Assembly (NCBI GenBank): GCA_023853785.1
Contig: JAJIRX010000569.1
Span: 310,001 to 374,000, forward strand
Length of the DNA: 64,000 nucleotides
From: Psilocybe azurescens
Lineage: Eukaryota > Basidiomycota > Agaricomycetes > Agaricales > Agrocybaceae
Direction: 5' to 3'
Part shown: positions 11,616 to 24,518 of the stretch, in pieces
How positions within the stretch are numbered: the first letter of the stretch is position 1
Layout of the letters: each line of letters starts with the position of its first letter
Notes under the pieces: generated by a model
Seen by the model: the letters and a program-made list of their open reading frames with translations, nothing else
Told to the model about the DNA's origin: nothing
The model's database searches: none
Translations under genes and position numbers: made by a program

Positions 11616-13458
11616 ATGATCCGGACAGAGCTTTCAAGGACTGCCCCAACGTTCTCCAGGGCCTTTTCTCAAAGTTTTACGCGTCAAAGAGACCTTCTAC
11701 CGACCACACAGTCTCCGATTGTCTCAAAACTTGATTTTTTCAACTCTGTTGGAGGCAAAGACAAGCAGATACCCACATATCGACTCCTAGATGGCGTTGG
11801 CAAACCGTTAGAAGGCGCCAAGCTCCCAGATGTGGGTTAATCAAGCTGAACTCTATACGATACGCTCTCTAAATGCGTTAATACAGATCGACAAAGAGTA
11901 TGCTCAAAGGTTATATAAGAACATGCAGCTCCTGCCAACTTTGGATAATGTGCTATATAATGTGCAACGTCAGGGGAAAATATCTTTCTACGTATGCTAA
12001 TCAAAAATTGCACTTCATATATTTGCTGAATCGTGTATAGATGACAGCTGTGAGTGAACTTTCTAGGAAGACTTCTTGATGGACTGGTCTCGAACACCTC
12101 ATTAGTATGGTGAAGAAGCTACCATCATTGGATCGGCTGCTGCACTCGAAAAGGACGACGAGTAAGTCTATTCCATGAAGATCGCATCATTAGCTTATAC
12201 AAATCACGTTCCTTTCAGGGTGCTTGGTTTGTAAATTTATCATTACTTCATGAAATAAGTGCTTAAACATAGAGCAAGGTCAATATCGTGAGATGGGCGT
12301 CCTCCTATGGCGAGGCTTCACCATCGACAATGTTATGGCCCAAGTTTTCGGAAACGAAGACGATACCTCGGGGCAAAGGCAGACAAATGCCCGTCGTATG
12401 TCTTGGACTCTATCTAATTATCTTTTTCATTTTCTCATCTCAATGAAAATAAGCACTTTGGATCTCCGGAACACCACTTTCATACGATCTCATCTCCCCT
12501 CGCAACACAAATACCCCAAGCAGCCGGTGTTGCATATGCTCTCCGTCGAACGCCGAGTCGACGTTCTCGAAATATTGCGGCTTGTTATTTTGGAGAAGGC
12601 GCTGCATCTGAGGGAGGTATGCACGAATTCCAATTTATCTGTTCCTACTTATTTTAATATAACTTGGTACTTAATTTACAGATTTTCATGCCGGATTTAT
12701 GCTGGCTTCTACCATACCATCTCCCGTACTTTATATAGCTCGTAATAACGGCTTTGCTATCAGTACCCCTAGTACAGAGCAGTATAATGGTGACGGTATC
12801 GCTAGCCGAGGTCCTGGGTATGGTATCGATACACTTCGCGTTGATGGTAACGACGTCCTGGCGGTCCTGAGTGCCGTCAAGGAGGGTAGGAGACGTTGCT
12901 TGGAGCAAGGTCGCGCTGTTCTCATTGAAGCTATGTCGTATCGGTACGTCGATTATATCGTGAAGGCCGATCATTGCCTGATTTTACCTGGAATATCGTT
13001 CTAGCGTGGGCCACCATTCTACTTCAGATGACTCTTTGCATATCGTGCAAGGTCGGAAGTGGAAGACAAGAAACGTATCGATAACCCCATCACCAGGTTC
13101 CGTCTTTTCATGGAATCTCAAGGCTGGTGGAGCGCCGACGCGGAAACCGAGTTGAAGGCGCGTCTTAAAGCGGACGTTATGAAAGCTTTCAAGAGAGCCG
13201 AATCACTCAAGCGCCCTCAGCTTGGAGAACTATTCACCGACGTCTATGGGGGCCAAGAACCTTGGAATATCGTGAGTTTACGTTCTTGTTCTTGCAACTG
13301 CCTTGCTAAGTAACCAAAATTTCAATACACAGAAAGAGCAAAGACAGGAGCTCACAGGTCTCCTAAAGAAATACGGCGAGATCTGGGAGCCATGGCGAAA
13401 GGAACTGGGCAAGTTCAGAAATAAAGGCCAAGATCTCCTTAACCCTCAGGGGAAATAA
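11616..13458 (+). CDS. BCKDHA: 2-oxoisovalerate (branched-chain keto acid) dehydrogenase E1 alpha subunit
   Basis: The TPP-dependent decarboxylating subunit of the mitochondrial BCKDH complex, which acts in valine, leucine and isoleucine breakdown together with E1 beta. The start at 11616 gives an Arg/Ser-rich mitochondrial presequence ([20 protein letters not shown]). Family signatures follow in order: [55 protein letters not shown], the TPP-binding [46 protein letters not shown], then GHHSTSDDS with the regulatory phosphorylation loop. At least eight short introns. The frame slips at G4 12370 (one base too many) and T3 13035 (one too few). Family sequence continues across both, so I treat them as sequence errors. 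The gene ends NPQGK-stop at 13458. Confidence 0.93.
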
Positions 13459-14106
13459 ATCTTCGAGCAGAACAAGCGTTCGATCATCAGACCGATTGGC
13501 TTTTAAGAGTAGTTCTCTGTCGTGAATTGCAAGTAGGCCAAGTTTAGCGGTTCACCACTGCTTGCTCAGGAGTGCTATCGTTACCTTGAGTGACGTTCGA
13601 GTGTTGGGGAGAATGAGATTTACTGTAGTCATCGGGACCCTAGTAGCCATCGTACAGTTGAAATGGATAGAGTAAACTTCGGTGATCCTAGCTTGTGATG
13701 TTATGCGAGTCTCGACTTTCAAAAAATTCACCAGAAAGGAGTTTAGAAGTCTGTTGGATGTTTCTCAGATTCTCATGGATGCTCCATCTAAGACGCGTCG
13801 CATCAACATGAGCGCCATGGGTACGCGCTACGGCGTTCAATTCCCCAAAGAGCAAGGATTAATACAGGAGGTTACCATGATGGATGACTTTGCCGGGATG
13901 GGCATAGCAGACACCGGAGGACTGCCTGGCTTCTTGACCTAACCCTAGTACCTTTGTCGAAACGGTCTTGAGATATGTAAGTCCGTATCTTTATAACCAC
14001 GTTGCATAGTAACAACAGCTTACTTCGAGTTACTTCATTTCACAAGGATCAAAGTGAAGCGAGGGTCTTCACGATCAGAAGGTCTTCAAGGGGTAAGGAT
14101 ATCCGA
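13459..14106. other. Intergenic; one unassigned short ORF
   Basis: Between two convergent genes. An open frame at 13682-13942 (plus, about 86 codons from a GTG, or 45 from an internal ATG) ends GMGIADTGGLPGFLT. I do not recognise it and see no splice partners, so it is not called as a gene. Confidence 0.3.
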
Positions 14107-16165
14107 TTACACAGAGAGAGGATGCATGTATACACTATCGCAAAACCCCTTCTCAGATGGGCCACGACGGGACAAGACACCTTCCAAAGCACGGCAGTGA
14201 TATCTATGTATGTCCACCCTACGACGACCGTACTCTTTTTCGATCCTTTCCGCCTTTCTTTTCGTTGATTTGCCAATACTAGGCTTCATAGCATTTCTTG
14301 CCTTCTTCTTCGCCAATCTCCTCGCTACGCGATCAGCATCAGATGACTTGAGCTGCTTGCGTTCCTCTTTGGGCAGCCCATGAAGCCTTTCGCCCAGGCG
14401 TGGATCGCCTTTGGGTATCTCGACTATAACAGCAGCAGCAAATGCTTTCGATTGGGAAGTCTGTTTGCCTCCAGCAAGAGCTTTGCAGCGCTGGACACGC
14501 AACTTTCGTTTCGCAAATTTGAGCTTGTCCTCTTCGAGTGCTAACACTTCGTCCACGCATTCACGGTCCTACAGTTTATGAATATATTGAATGAGATAAC
14601 AATTGTCCGCACGAATAAACGAAACCTCACCGCAAACTGCACATAAGCAAAGCCCTTTCCAAGCTGTGAATCTTTATCTCTGACAATGCGCACACGCGTA
14701 ACCCAGGCTGCTGGCTTTTTTTACAGCATTAGCTTCTCCCGAAGCCTCGTCGTCCTGTTCCTGAGAAGGTGGTGGTGGTCCTCTCTCGGTGCTAATGACA
14801 CCTTCAAAGAACACTCGGAGATCTTCCTCCTTGCTAGCAAAATCCAGGTTGCCAACAAACACGGACAATCGAGGGTCTGTCCCAAAATTGGCCGCCTGCT
14901 TCGCATCTGCGCCGGTTTTGTTATTCGTGTTTCCTCCCTTATCCTTACCAACCATATCTACGCGAATCATGCGCTCCATGAAGAGGGTATTATTGCATTT
15001 CTCCGCAGCGAGACGAGCAGCTTGATAAGGGATCCATTATGAGTGGTGGAGGTGGTAGATTGGCAGGGCGTCCTTCGAGGTTCGGTGGGTGAGCAAATAC
15101 AACATAGGCGTTGACGGTATCAGCGGTTGTGTGGAACTCCTGGTTAATGAACGCGATCCTCTTTTTCTGCGCTGGATTTAGGAAGCGTTTTTCATCCTTC
15201 TGTAAGCCGTCCTCGTCCTTTTCATCTAATTTCGAACGCCAGGTAGATGTACGTTCTCGGACATGCTGCCTCGCCTCTTTCTGGGGGGGCTAGAGTTGGA
15301 GCCGCTGTTTTAGGTTTGGCAGCACCGTCTTCGTCGTCGGAGGTTGGAAGTTTTGTTGTGGGTGCTTGGAAGGGTATCGAACGGAAGCGAACGGACTCGA
15401 TTTTGGCAGTAGGCAAGGAAGAAAGAATGTGGCGTTGGAATTGTTTATTTAGAGGCTAAACACACGATCAGTAAACGTACACAGTGAAAATTTGATCAAT
15501 GAAGAGCACACCTTTTTCGAAGCTACTTCCAGTGGCAGATTCCCAACAAAAACTGTACGCTGGTCTCTAAGCTCAGGAGTTTCTTCTGATGGGACGTGCT
15601 TGACTTTGGGGCCTCGAGATTTTTTGCTTGACTTTTTGACGGATTCGTGAACCAATGTCGTGGGGTCGACATCCTCATCCTCATCTTCGGCGTCCGAGTC
15701 TGGGCTCTTGTCGTCTGTTTTAGCAGCGGTGGCAGACTGGCTCTTCAGATAAGCGGCCTCCAGTTTTTCATCATCACCATCATCATCTGAGTCTGCCTCG
15801 GTCTCCTTTGCTTTTCCTTTGCCTGACTTGGATAATTTCTTGACCTTCGCAGGTTTTGCCTCTACTCTAGTCTCTTTCACCACCACCTTAGGGATGGAAG
15901 ATGACTTCGATGCTTTTGAGGCAGGCTTGGCGCGTTTAGCCGCAGTTTCTACCTGTGTCTCCTTTTCAGCATCGAGCTTGCGCTTCTTAACAGGTGTGCT
16001 TTTGGATGGTCCAGGAATAGCTGGTTTAGCGACCTTGAAAGAAATTGAGTATCAGAACTCAATGTAATTAAGAAGCGATTTACTCACCGGAGTTTGAAAC
16101 AAGCTATTCAACTCCTTGTCGATAGGGACCTTGTTTTTCCCAATGAGAATGGAGGAGAGAGACAT
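14107..16165 (-). CDS. NOP12: Nucleolar RNA-binding protein Nop12 / RBM34 type
   Basis: A nucleolar protein with two RRM domains needed for 60S ribosomal subunit pre-rRNA processing (family knowledge from yeast Nop12). The start at 16165 gives MSLSSILIGKNK. A Lys/Ser/Asp/Glu-rich disordered region follows, with basic nuclear-targeting patches and an acidic DAEDEDEDVDP stretch. RRM1 opens with the RNP2 motif TVFVGNLPLEV (about 15560). RRM2 opens with LSVFVGNLDFASKEEDLRVF (about 14850) and has RNP1-like GKGFAYVQF near 14640. The tail is very basic (RRLAKKKARNAMKPSIGK and ERIEKEYGRRR). Introns are short. The last residues after EKEYGRRR are less certain, because an additional splice near 14225 is possible. 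It converges with BCKDHA. Confidence 0.88.
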
Positions 16166-16489
16166 ATTGAGAGGTGGACGCCAAATCTTGAACTGTGATC
16201 GTGTTACAAAAAGGTTCGGTGCCTTTAGCGAAGTCAATGATTTGTAAGCTCCAAAGTTGGCGCTCAAGCTCGCCACCAACTTGTTTTCAATTTTGTTTCA
16301 ATTGCAAGCTTTTTGTTACTTTCTTAAACCATTTGCTTTTGGTTCGCTTTCTTGTTTACTTTATCTCTTGAACTACTCATATTCACAAATTCCATGCTAT
16401 GCGAATGACTCTTTCGGATTGAACCATGAAATGTACAACAATGCATTTACTATTCTTACAACAATAGTTTAACTTAGCTTACATGTTCT

Positions 16490-17663
16490 CTAATGCCCAT
16501 GACCAATGAGGGAGCTGAGGGTAAGGGGTATAAACATCCCAAGCGCGATGAAGAAGACGCGCACGGTTGGCTTGAGTTCTCCAGAGGCAGGCGAATGGTG
16601 TGAAACTGGTTGGAGGACGGTAGCTACGTAGAGGAATGTCCCGCCCTATGTGGAGTATCATGTGAATTGAGAAAGTGCCATTGGAACAGTGTAAGTAAGT
16701 AGCAGCTTACCGATATCAACAAAGCAATCCCGATGAAATTTGTTTGATCACCGTCGCCGAAGAAAAAAAACGAGAAATAGGATAAAATGGCCATCAATGG
16801 GGTGGAGAGACTGAAAATAGCGAGATATTTTTTGCAATCAGGACGAGGGAGACTTGTCGATAAAATTGAGGTTGTAAATGCCAGTGATGTAGGCGCTAAA
16901 ACACTAGTCAATTGCTGAATTAAGTGGGATTTTGCAACAGTCAAACCTTTGTGAAGAATCAAAGCCAAAAACACGACGACAGAAACAGTGTTTGTTGCCC
17001 CAGGTGTTGTTTTCGCGAGATTCGCCACGCCCAGCGCGAGTCCATCCGCACATCCATGGAAAAACCAGACCAAGAAGCAAAGTGAACGCGCGCTCTCGTC
17101 CTATTCCTGCATCACCAGAATTCCCAGCAGCAGAAACACCATTATGGCGATCCATAGGATGTCCCGCTCCCTGTTCAAAATCCCCCAGCTCAGCGTCAAA
17201 TTCGACAGAGACTGCCGATGTGAGAGTAGAGCTAGTCGCTTTCGACTGCAAGGTCATAGGCATGTCGTCAAGTGCATGCGCGTTTGGTGATATCAGCTGC
17301 TCAATTATGAGCATGAGAACAAAACCAATGATCAATGACAAGGCAATGCGGCCAGTGGGTACTTCCCTGGATTGGCCTCAACCACAGTCTCTATCCCTCT
17401 AAGTCAACAAGATTAGTCAAACCAGAAATGTACCGAGCTAAGCGGACGCACTCAGGAATGATAACTCCCAAAGCGGCTCCCAAGAAGTAATCCTGTGCCC
17501 AGAGCCGCAAGTCTTTCCAAATGGCCTTCTACTCGGATATCAGAGCCTGTTTGGGAGAGTAAAAACACGACGAACTTGAAAACGCATATGACAGTGGTAG
17601 CATCCCCACCGCAAAAGTCGAGGCGCCCAGAACCGCAGACATAACCAGAAGTTGCACGACCAT
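16490..17663 (-). CDS. ZIP family zinc transporter, ZIP9-like
   Basis: A membrane zinc importer or exchanger of the ZIP (SLC39) family, closest in motif to ZIP9, which acts at Golgi/secretory membranes in other eukaryotes. The start at 17663 (MVVQLLVMSAVLG) is the first transmembrane helix. The N-terminal half has hydrophobic helices and an acidic loop with a few His (GHPMDRHNG). The metal-binding helix HGCADGLALGVANLAKTTPG and LALILHKAPTSLAF are the diagnostic TM4/TM5 pair with His/Asp ligands. The C-terminal helices end LIGHGH-stop at 16490. The frame slips by one base at the A5 run 17060-17064, just before the TM4 motif; one A too many explains it. Confidence 0.9.
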
Positions 17664-17888
17664 TTTTATAAAGTAGAGAGTTGGGGTTCCTACAGAGTGT
17701 TACCAGACACTGCGCAGTGGGCGTGTCGTGTCAAGGTCGTATGTTAGGGTCTAGCTTGAACGTTGCAGAGCATTTCATTTAGTCGGATATTTGTCGCCAA
17801 AAGGGGGTCCGCACTGTGCACACGTGACTGCTATGTGCAAAGTCGCGGCAACGAACTCCCAAAGTCGACCAGCTCTATCTCATCCACT

Positions 17889-18707
17889 ATGTCTCTTTGT
17901 CCGCCGTTTGCTCCCTTTCTTTGGCTTTGCGGGTGTTGCCTCGGCTGTAAGTGTTATAGATACCTTTGACAAGGCCATTCACTCAATATTCAGGACACAT
18001 AGATGGTTTTTAGCAGTGCGTTTGACATTACCACTGTTCGGTACATTCAGAGAACTGAATTTTGACTCGTTGCATGTATCAGCCATTGGCGCTGCCCTTG
18101 GGACCTCAAAGTCAGGCATTGGTATTGCAGGTCTTGGAACTTTCAAGCCTGAACTCATTATGAAAGTTCGTTCTACCGTCTGTCATCACCGTTGGTTCAT
18201 ATTATAACGAACCTTTTCAGTCCCTCATTCCCGTCGTCATGTCTGGAATCATTGCTGTATACGGGCTCGTAGTGTCTGTCCTAATTGCCGGATCGCGTGC
18301 GTCTTCCTCTGTGTCTGACCTCTTCTGAGTAACCAATTTTGCTGCAGTAAAACACACTGAGTACTCTCTGTTTGCCGGGTTTACCCATCTCGGCGCTGGA
18401 GTTGCCTGCGGATTCACCGGTCTAGCGGCAGGATATGCAATTGGCTTTGTAGGCGACTCGGTAAGCTTAGTTCTTTTCTGAATTATACAGTCAGTTGATC
18501 TCTTCTCAGTGCGTTCGCGCATATGTTCATGAATCCAAAGTATTTGTAACAATGGTTCTCATCCTCATTTTCGCTGAAGTTCTTGGACTCTACGGGTAAG
18601 TAGTTTAACTTCTATCAGTATGAAAGACCAATCTAACAGCCGATTAACTCAGGCTCATTGTCGCCCTCATCATGAACAGTAAAGTAACCAAATCGGTCTG
18701 CTCATAA
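17889..18707 (+). CDS. VMA11: V-type ATPase proteolipid subunit c' (Vma11-like)
   Basis: A proteolipid of the membrane-embedded Vo ring that moves protons across vacuolar and endosomal membranes. Family segments follow in order: [43 protein letters not shown], then [40 protein letters not shown] and the fourth helix [20 protein letters not shown] with its proton-carrying Glu. [19 protein letters not shown] matches c' (Vma11) better than c (Vma3). Five or six exons; the stop is at 18707. Oddity: the first eleven codons from ATG 17889 and the following helix are in different frames, offset by one base at CCC 17913-17915. An extra C is the simplest reading. Confidence 0.88.
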
Positions 18708-18889
18708 TGGTATTCTTGCTATAATCAATATACCTCAGTTACTTGCCTTCGCATCCTATCAAAACATGACTGTAATTTAATGACAGAGGACAATTTCACG
18801 CAATTGTGCCATGAAGAGGAGTGTAGACGCTTATTCAAAGATAGATGGAGGAATACAGGTACAGCGTAGGAATTTAAAGGAAGAGCAAT

Positions 18890-19643
18890 AATCAGTCAAC
18901 CAACCGAGGCTTTCTGCCTCGTGGAGCATCGGACACCGAGTCACTACGACGGCGGGGAACGCGGCGTTTACGATCCCTTTCTCTCGACCTCGACGATTCC
19001 GACTCTGATCCTGAAGACGAATCGGAATCAGAAGACGATGATGACCCCAGAGGAGCCGCTCGATGAGCTACTGTCAGAATCAGAATCAGATGATCTCGAA
19101 CTCGAGGATGAGCGTGAACTGCGGGTGGGATAAGTCAGTAAAATACAACTTGACAAAGCAAGTAGTAGTAGGCGTACCGTTTCCTCTTTTTGGGCGACGG
19201 AGTGTCTTTTTCTTTTCCCTTTCCTTTATCTTCCTTCAACCTTTCTTGCTCTTTGGCCGCTAAAATTTTATTTGCTGTACCAGCCCTGTGAATACAAGAA
19301 TTGCATAAGTTACACGGCATGTATAGATTCGATTGTGCAAGAAAGAACTAACGGTTTCTTGAACTCTTCGGGAACTTCAACAGAAGGTTGACCCTCAGCC
19401 TTGAGTTTGGCAAGAAGACGAGGGTTCTCAAGCTGCTGAGTACGAGACGGTCGAGTGAGGTACGGACGCGCGCTCTTGCATTCGTAGATGAAGTGTCCTA
19501 TGAAACCCCACTAGTCAGTTTGACTCCAACGCCTTCTCGTGCGACATACACGGACCTCGACCTAGACATTTCTGACAGACTGTGTTCGAAGTTGCCCTTG
19601 GTTGGTTAGAAGAACGTCCGCCATGAGGAGCGAATTTCGACAT
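18890..19643 (-). CDS. ZCCHC10-like zinc-knuckle protein with SR-rich tail
   Basis: A small nuclear-type protein with one CCHC zinc knuckle. The start at 19643 gives MSKFAPHGGRSS. Exon 1 ends in the half-knuckle CQKCL and exon 2 continues GHFIYECKSARPYLTRPSRT, giving the C-x2-C-x3-4-GH-x4-C pattern of ZCCHC10. A Lys/Glu-rich helix (KEQERLKEDKGKGKEKD) with a basic KKRKR nuclear signal follows, then a long Ser/Asp and Ser/Arg tail ending KPRLVD-stop. In the Ser run the frame breaks at C4 19045-19048. Without one base the Ser/Asp/Arg repeat continues in a single frame; as written it stops early at GVIIVF. A role in RNA metabolism is inferred from the domains. Confidence 0.75.
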
Positions 19644-19951
19644 CGTGGTTGGTGGGCTCGTTCAACAAGAGCAGGCTCTGACATAACACGAACAGCGTGA
19701 GAACGTTGACCTGAACCAATTAAGGGGTCCCGGTCAGCACTTCAGTCCCTGCCACCAAAATGTGACTCTATTTACAGCGCCACGGGTCCAAGCTATGCCA
19801 TTGTCTTCGGTACGAAGCTGTCAAGCTCTAAGTTATCTTCATACTTCGCCACAGTTCACCATCCACATCCGTGATTTGATTCATTCACCGCATTTCATAC
19901 TTTATTACACCCCATCCTCTCAACCCAACTAACTGAAAATATAGTTCAGGA

Positions 19952-21306
19952 ATGGGCGGTAACGCATTTGGCGCGCTTCTCTCAGCCACAGAATTTCCTC
20001 GCCTTCCTCCACCAGTCTACCGCGCACTGAAATCACGCATCTTTCCCAAACTCGCAGAGCTATACGCGCTCGTAAGCGTCCCAATCGAAGCTCCAGAAAA
20101 GCAGGACCACGGTGACTTGGATCTTCTCGTCTGTGGGCCCAAGCCACCCTACACCACACACGTCCCTCACGAGATCGTGAAGCGCGCTCTTGGTGCGGAG
20201 CATGTCATCGCAATGGATGGTAACCGTACGTCCAACTATGCTGTCCCGATAAGACGCGGTGAATGGGAGCCATTTGTTGGAAATGCATTTATTGAAGAGC
20301 ATAAGAGGGAACTCGCTGGTGATGGAGAGATTTATTATCAGGTACATGGATTGAACCCTGCCCACCATGAATCAAATTTATTGAGCTGGAAGTGTTGGCT
20401 ATTCAATCCAGGTTGACGTTCATGTCTGCTTGGATAAACCAGAATGGGATCGAATCCTTTTCTTCCATTCATATGGTGATCTTGGGATGATTTTAGGTCT
20501 GATTACTAGGAATAATGGAATTCTCTGGGGAGAGAAAGGATTGAAAGTGAGTCATGATTGTGAAAGAGATGACTCAAATATAATCGTATACTGAACAACT
20601 CTTCCAGATCCCTGATCCACCAAATCCACCTTTTGAACTCAGCGACTCCTTCGAGGAAATTACTCGATTTCTAGACCTCCCATTAGGCCCTTTCTACGAA
20701 GGTTTCAAAACCAAAAGCGACGTATTCGAATGGGCGGCCTCTATGAAATATTTTGACTCGAGGAAATTCCAGTCCACAGGAACTGGGTTCAGAAAGGTCA
20801 AAGCCGAACGAACAATGTATGCTGAATTCGTCGAATGGGTCGAGACGACAAATCCCAGCTCGCACCCGTATAACCAACTAACGCGCGAAGAAAAATTTGA
20901 TCGAATACGTGAAGATGCTTTGGTTTTCTTCAAGAAGAAGAAAGAATTTGAAGATCTCGCCAAGTCTCGGATGGACAAAGCACGACTCAAAGAAGCGTTT
21001 TCGGGAAGCCGCGTGCGTGATTGGACTGGACTGGGAGAGTATTGGAAAGGTGTGAAGTTGATCATGGATGAGGTCAGAGAAAGATTGGGCGGTGAACAAG
21101 GACTCTTGCAGTTCTTGGACGATCATACTGAAGATGAATTGAAAGCCGTCGTGCTTCAAGTTCAGTCTGACTTGGGAATAGAAACTCGTCTACCAAGCGA
21201 CCTTCGGTCTTTGGAGAACTTGCTTGAAAAGACGACATTAACCACCGTTGTCAAGGAGAAGGTGGTCAATGTTGACGGTAAATCTTCTTGTGACACCCTT
21301 CCGTAA
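19952..21306 (+). CDS. Nucleotidyltransferase-like fungal protein
   Basis: About 420 residues over three or four exons, with introns near 20350-20410 and 20548-20607. The N-terminal part contains KQDHGDLDLLVCGPKPPY, which fits the G-D-x-D core of the nucleotidyltransferase fold. A later LDKPEWDRILFFHSYGD could carry the third acidic residue. The C-terminal half is helical and charged (RTMYAEFVEWVETTNPSSHP and REDALVFFKKKKEFEDL). Long, intact frames and good codon texture support a real gene. Similar proteins occur across fungi as uncharacterised proteins; the substrate is unknown. No frame problem was seen. Confidence 0.75.
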
Positions 21307-21330
21307 AATTTCGCAGCGTTAGTGCATGCA

Positions 21331-22935
21331 TTAGACACAATCTAAAATATCAAATTTCGTCCAGCCATTAATTAAGCAAAGCCGACCTCGGAACCCATCA
21401 AACGCCAGTATGTCCCGGGTTTGCAAGCCCTTAGGGAGATCAATGGCTTTCACACTCATAGTGCAGCCAGACTCTTCCCGGGTGATACTGTGTGCCAAAA
21501 GGACAGACCCAGGCATAGAGTGCGTCACCGCCAAACACCTCCCAGAACGCGTGCTGAGTGCAAGCATCGTGTTCGTCATTCCTACGTTCAAAGTACGTCC
21601 AGACTGCGTAATAAAGGTCAATATTCCCGTGCAATGCACATGTGCGTCGAGTACATGGAGCCCGATTTTGGAGGTCCAGCTGGTAGGCGAGTGGTTGACG
21701 TACGCCAAGGCCAGAAAAGAAACTCGGATATCGTCGACTTTCGAGAGAGGATTGTAAGTACGTAGACGAGTGTCCGATGAAGTTTCCAATACTTGAATTT
21801 TGGAGATGGCATGAGGATATACACCCGAATGAGATCGGATGAGGCGCCTTGGATGCATAGTGTTAGGGGCGCGGTATCCATGCGTTTCGGTAGAGTATAC
21901 ACGTCGACAAGAGTTTCGTCCCTTAAGGAAAACAGAAGAAACAGGTGTCGGGAGGTTATCGCATAATTCATGTTACTGAGATCGGACAAAGTCTGGACAT
22001 TTTCCTGCAGTGCGATACGCCATGGGTTCAGGCACATCGTCGATGGAAATGAAAGTGGTGCGTACTTACGTGCATTGGAATATAAACTATTGACCGGGAT
22101 GGTATATGATATAAATCCATAGGGTCGTCTGGAGATGCGAACTCCCTGATGGGTAAAATCCAGTCGTGGTCCATTCTCATGCTCGTTATGTTACCTGCTG
22201 GTATTTCGGCATGAAGTTTGACTTTGTAACCCGATTTGCCAAAATTCACTTTCAACAGGACACTGTACGTATATAAAAAGTATCAGTTATTTTGGTCACT
22301 GAGATAAAGAAAGAAAGAAGAAACAGAACGGGCCTTACATTCTTTTTGGCCTTTGGCACGCAAATGTGACCCATACGACATCAGGCCCCTCGCCATTGGC
22401 GTTGACCTGATAATTCAAATACCCAGACATCGGGAGAACAGTACGACACGGGTACGTCAAGATGGGCGTGTTTATGTCGCTTGAGTCAAGGTCATACCAC
22501 GAGATGCCATCGCGAAGAGCCAACTGGAGAAACCGTCCTGATATAACGTTTGCATCAAAGTCGTAGGTAGGGAGCTCCCGGGTAAATCGACGCTGCTCGA
22601 ATACCGTAGAATTGGGTGATGTCCAGTTCTTGTGAACTTTCGCTGCTTTGATGAGAAGATTTTCGAGCTGCACTGAGCTGTGTGAAGAAAGAGGCCCTTC
22701 TGGCAGGAGAAGTTTGGAGCGCTCGTACGCGCGAACCCATATGCTCCGCTGGTAGGAGACGAATGAAAGTCGTCGGCATACCTGTAGAGTGAATTGGTGA
22801 CGATTGGAAGGGAGTGTGCTACAAGAAAAGGCCCACCTGGCGACTCCTGATAATATCCTCGGCAGGGAGATGGCCTAGTATTTCGAGAAGAATGTCCATT
22901 GGAAGACAACTGAAACTGCAGCTAAATAGCCCCAT
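21331..22935 (-). CDS. F-box protein
   Basis: The start at 22935 gives MGLFSCSFSCLPMDILLEIL and the F-box continues GHLPAEDIIRSRQVCRRL across an intron near 22830. F-box proteins join the SCF ubiquitin ligase through Skp1 and pick substrates with their C-terminal part. Here that part is about 430 residues of beta-rich sequence with repeated small hydrophobic blocks, ending FRGRLCLINGWTKFDILDCV-stop. This resembles the beta-propeller-like C-termini common in the large agaric F-box families, but no named domain is certain. Three or four introns (about 22270-22335 and 22065-21995 among them). An upstream in-frame Met at 23004 is possible. It converges with the nucleotidyltransferase-like gene only 25 bases away. 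Confidence 0.72.
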
Positions 22936-24518
22936 GACCGAGCTTGACAGTCGCTCTATGAGGAAATTGAAGGTTGAGTCAGCGTAAGGAAAGCAATGGC
23001 ACATGGCTACGACTCACGAGCATACAAAGCGATCGAATGTTTTTACCACAAGTGCTGGTGGTCAAAGCCAAAGAATGGCCGAATGGAATTTGTGATGCCA
23101 AACAAAATTGATATGCTTTATGTAGTGAGCCCACTGGGGTATACGGGATATCGACGGTTCGGACCAATGACCAAAAAGATCTCTTCAGGAGGCTAGTCTA
23201 GTCTGAGTTACGTCCAGTTACATATTTGCACCTGAGTGCGCTTACACCTTGATTCCGATCTTGCAGCGTGCCTTTTTGTCTTTCAGGCTTTTGCCAAGTA
23301 TAGAACAGGAAGCGGCCAACCCTCCTATGCCGCCTTGCCAGAGGGATTGCATTATGGGATACATTCCCTTCGTGCGAAAAGTCAAAGTCAAAGACAGCTC
23401 GTTGCCACATGCAAACGAATTTGCTCGCCCTACATGAACGTGCATGTTGCCTTTTCAATACAAACCTCAAGGCCAGGCTTCGTGATCATCACTGAGGACC
23501 CATGAATCCGAATCACCATTGAGGAATCATGCACTATTTTTGCCAAGGTAGGTTGCCTTTATCCCGGGCCTTGGGTGGACATCCGTAGTTGTTCCGTGTC
23601 TGCCCATCGATGTCTGGAGATTAGAGGCATTGGTTCCGTATGTCTGCAATTCTGCAGCAGTGTGTGCAAACGAAGGGTACTCGTTTTCTGAACCTTTCAT
23701 TTGTGAAGATGGTGAAATCGCGGTGTTGAAGTCTGGCAGGTTAAACCACTCAATAGAATCAGTGTTATAGCCGAGAGCTGACGCCAAACAATCGGGCTAT
23801 TATCACACGGCCTGCAAGCTCTACTTATGGGGGTACTACACAATAAACTGAAAAGTCGAGGTGCTTCCACTTCGACCGGTAGAGCGAATGCTAAACAAGC
23901 TTCAGAAGAATCTAGGCAATAGGAATGGCCGGTGATCGTCAGAAACGCATTCTGATCAGCTATGTATCGGTGGCATTTAGGCCATTGTACGATTGATTAG
24001 CATTCTTTGGTAAAAAAAAACATCCACTTAAAAAAACCCAGTCGACGTCAGCAATGACAGGTAGATTGGTCAGAGACGTAGTCCGAGCTATATTCACTGA
24101 AAACCTGTACTTGGTTTAGCCAGTACAGAAGTGAATTTTCGGACATCTGAACTGTTTAAGAGGGATTGAAGTCTGGATTGAACGATGCTTTGATCGATTC
24201 GAGCTTCTTAAGTAGTACTACTGGAGCATGTTCAAGTTGGTCCGCCAATTAATAGTGTGGCGCACTCATGATCAATTGATGGATGATCAAGCGCCTTTGG
24301 TCAAATTAAAGCAGATTAAAGCGTGTTCAAAGTGGCAAGCATTGTAGAAGTCGGATTTATCCCGGCCTGGTCTACAGCGTTGTGGACAAGGAGTTCCCAA
24401 TGTAACTGATGGTGGCGCTTTCTTCGAGGGCAGCAGCGCAGGCGAGAGTCCGAGAGTCCGAGATGACTGAACTTCCCACAATCACCCTCCCTTAGGTTTC
24501 AAGTTATCTACGTACAAG
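22936..24518. other. Intergenic / accessory sequence, about 1.6 kb
   Basis: No confident gene. A minus-strand open frame at 23527-23787 has a Ser/Thr/Asn/Gln composition like a disordered protein tail (HTAAELQTYGTNASNLQTSM) but lacks an ATG, and may be a remnant. Other short ORFs overlap on both strands. From 23800 on the sequence is AT-rich without signal. Confidence 0.35.

Noticed and set aside
13682..13942. 86-codon open frame as a possible small gene
   Set aside because: Begins at GTG, no splice partners, no recognisable motif; noted only as unassigned.
23527..23787. Minus-strand Ser/Thr/Asn-rich frame
   Set aside because: No ATG and no upstream exon could be joined; may be a remnant but cannot be supported as a gene.
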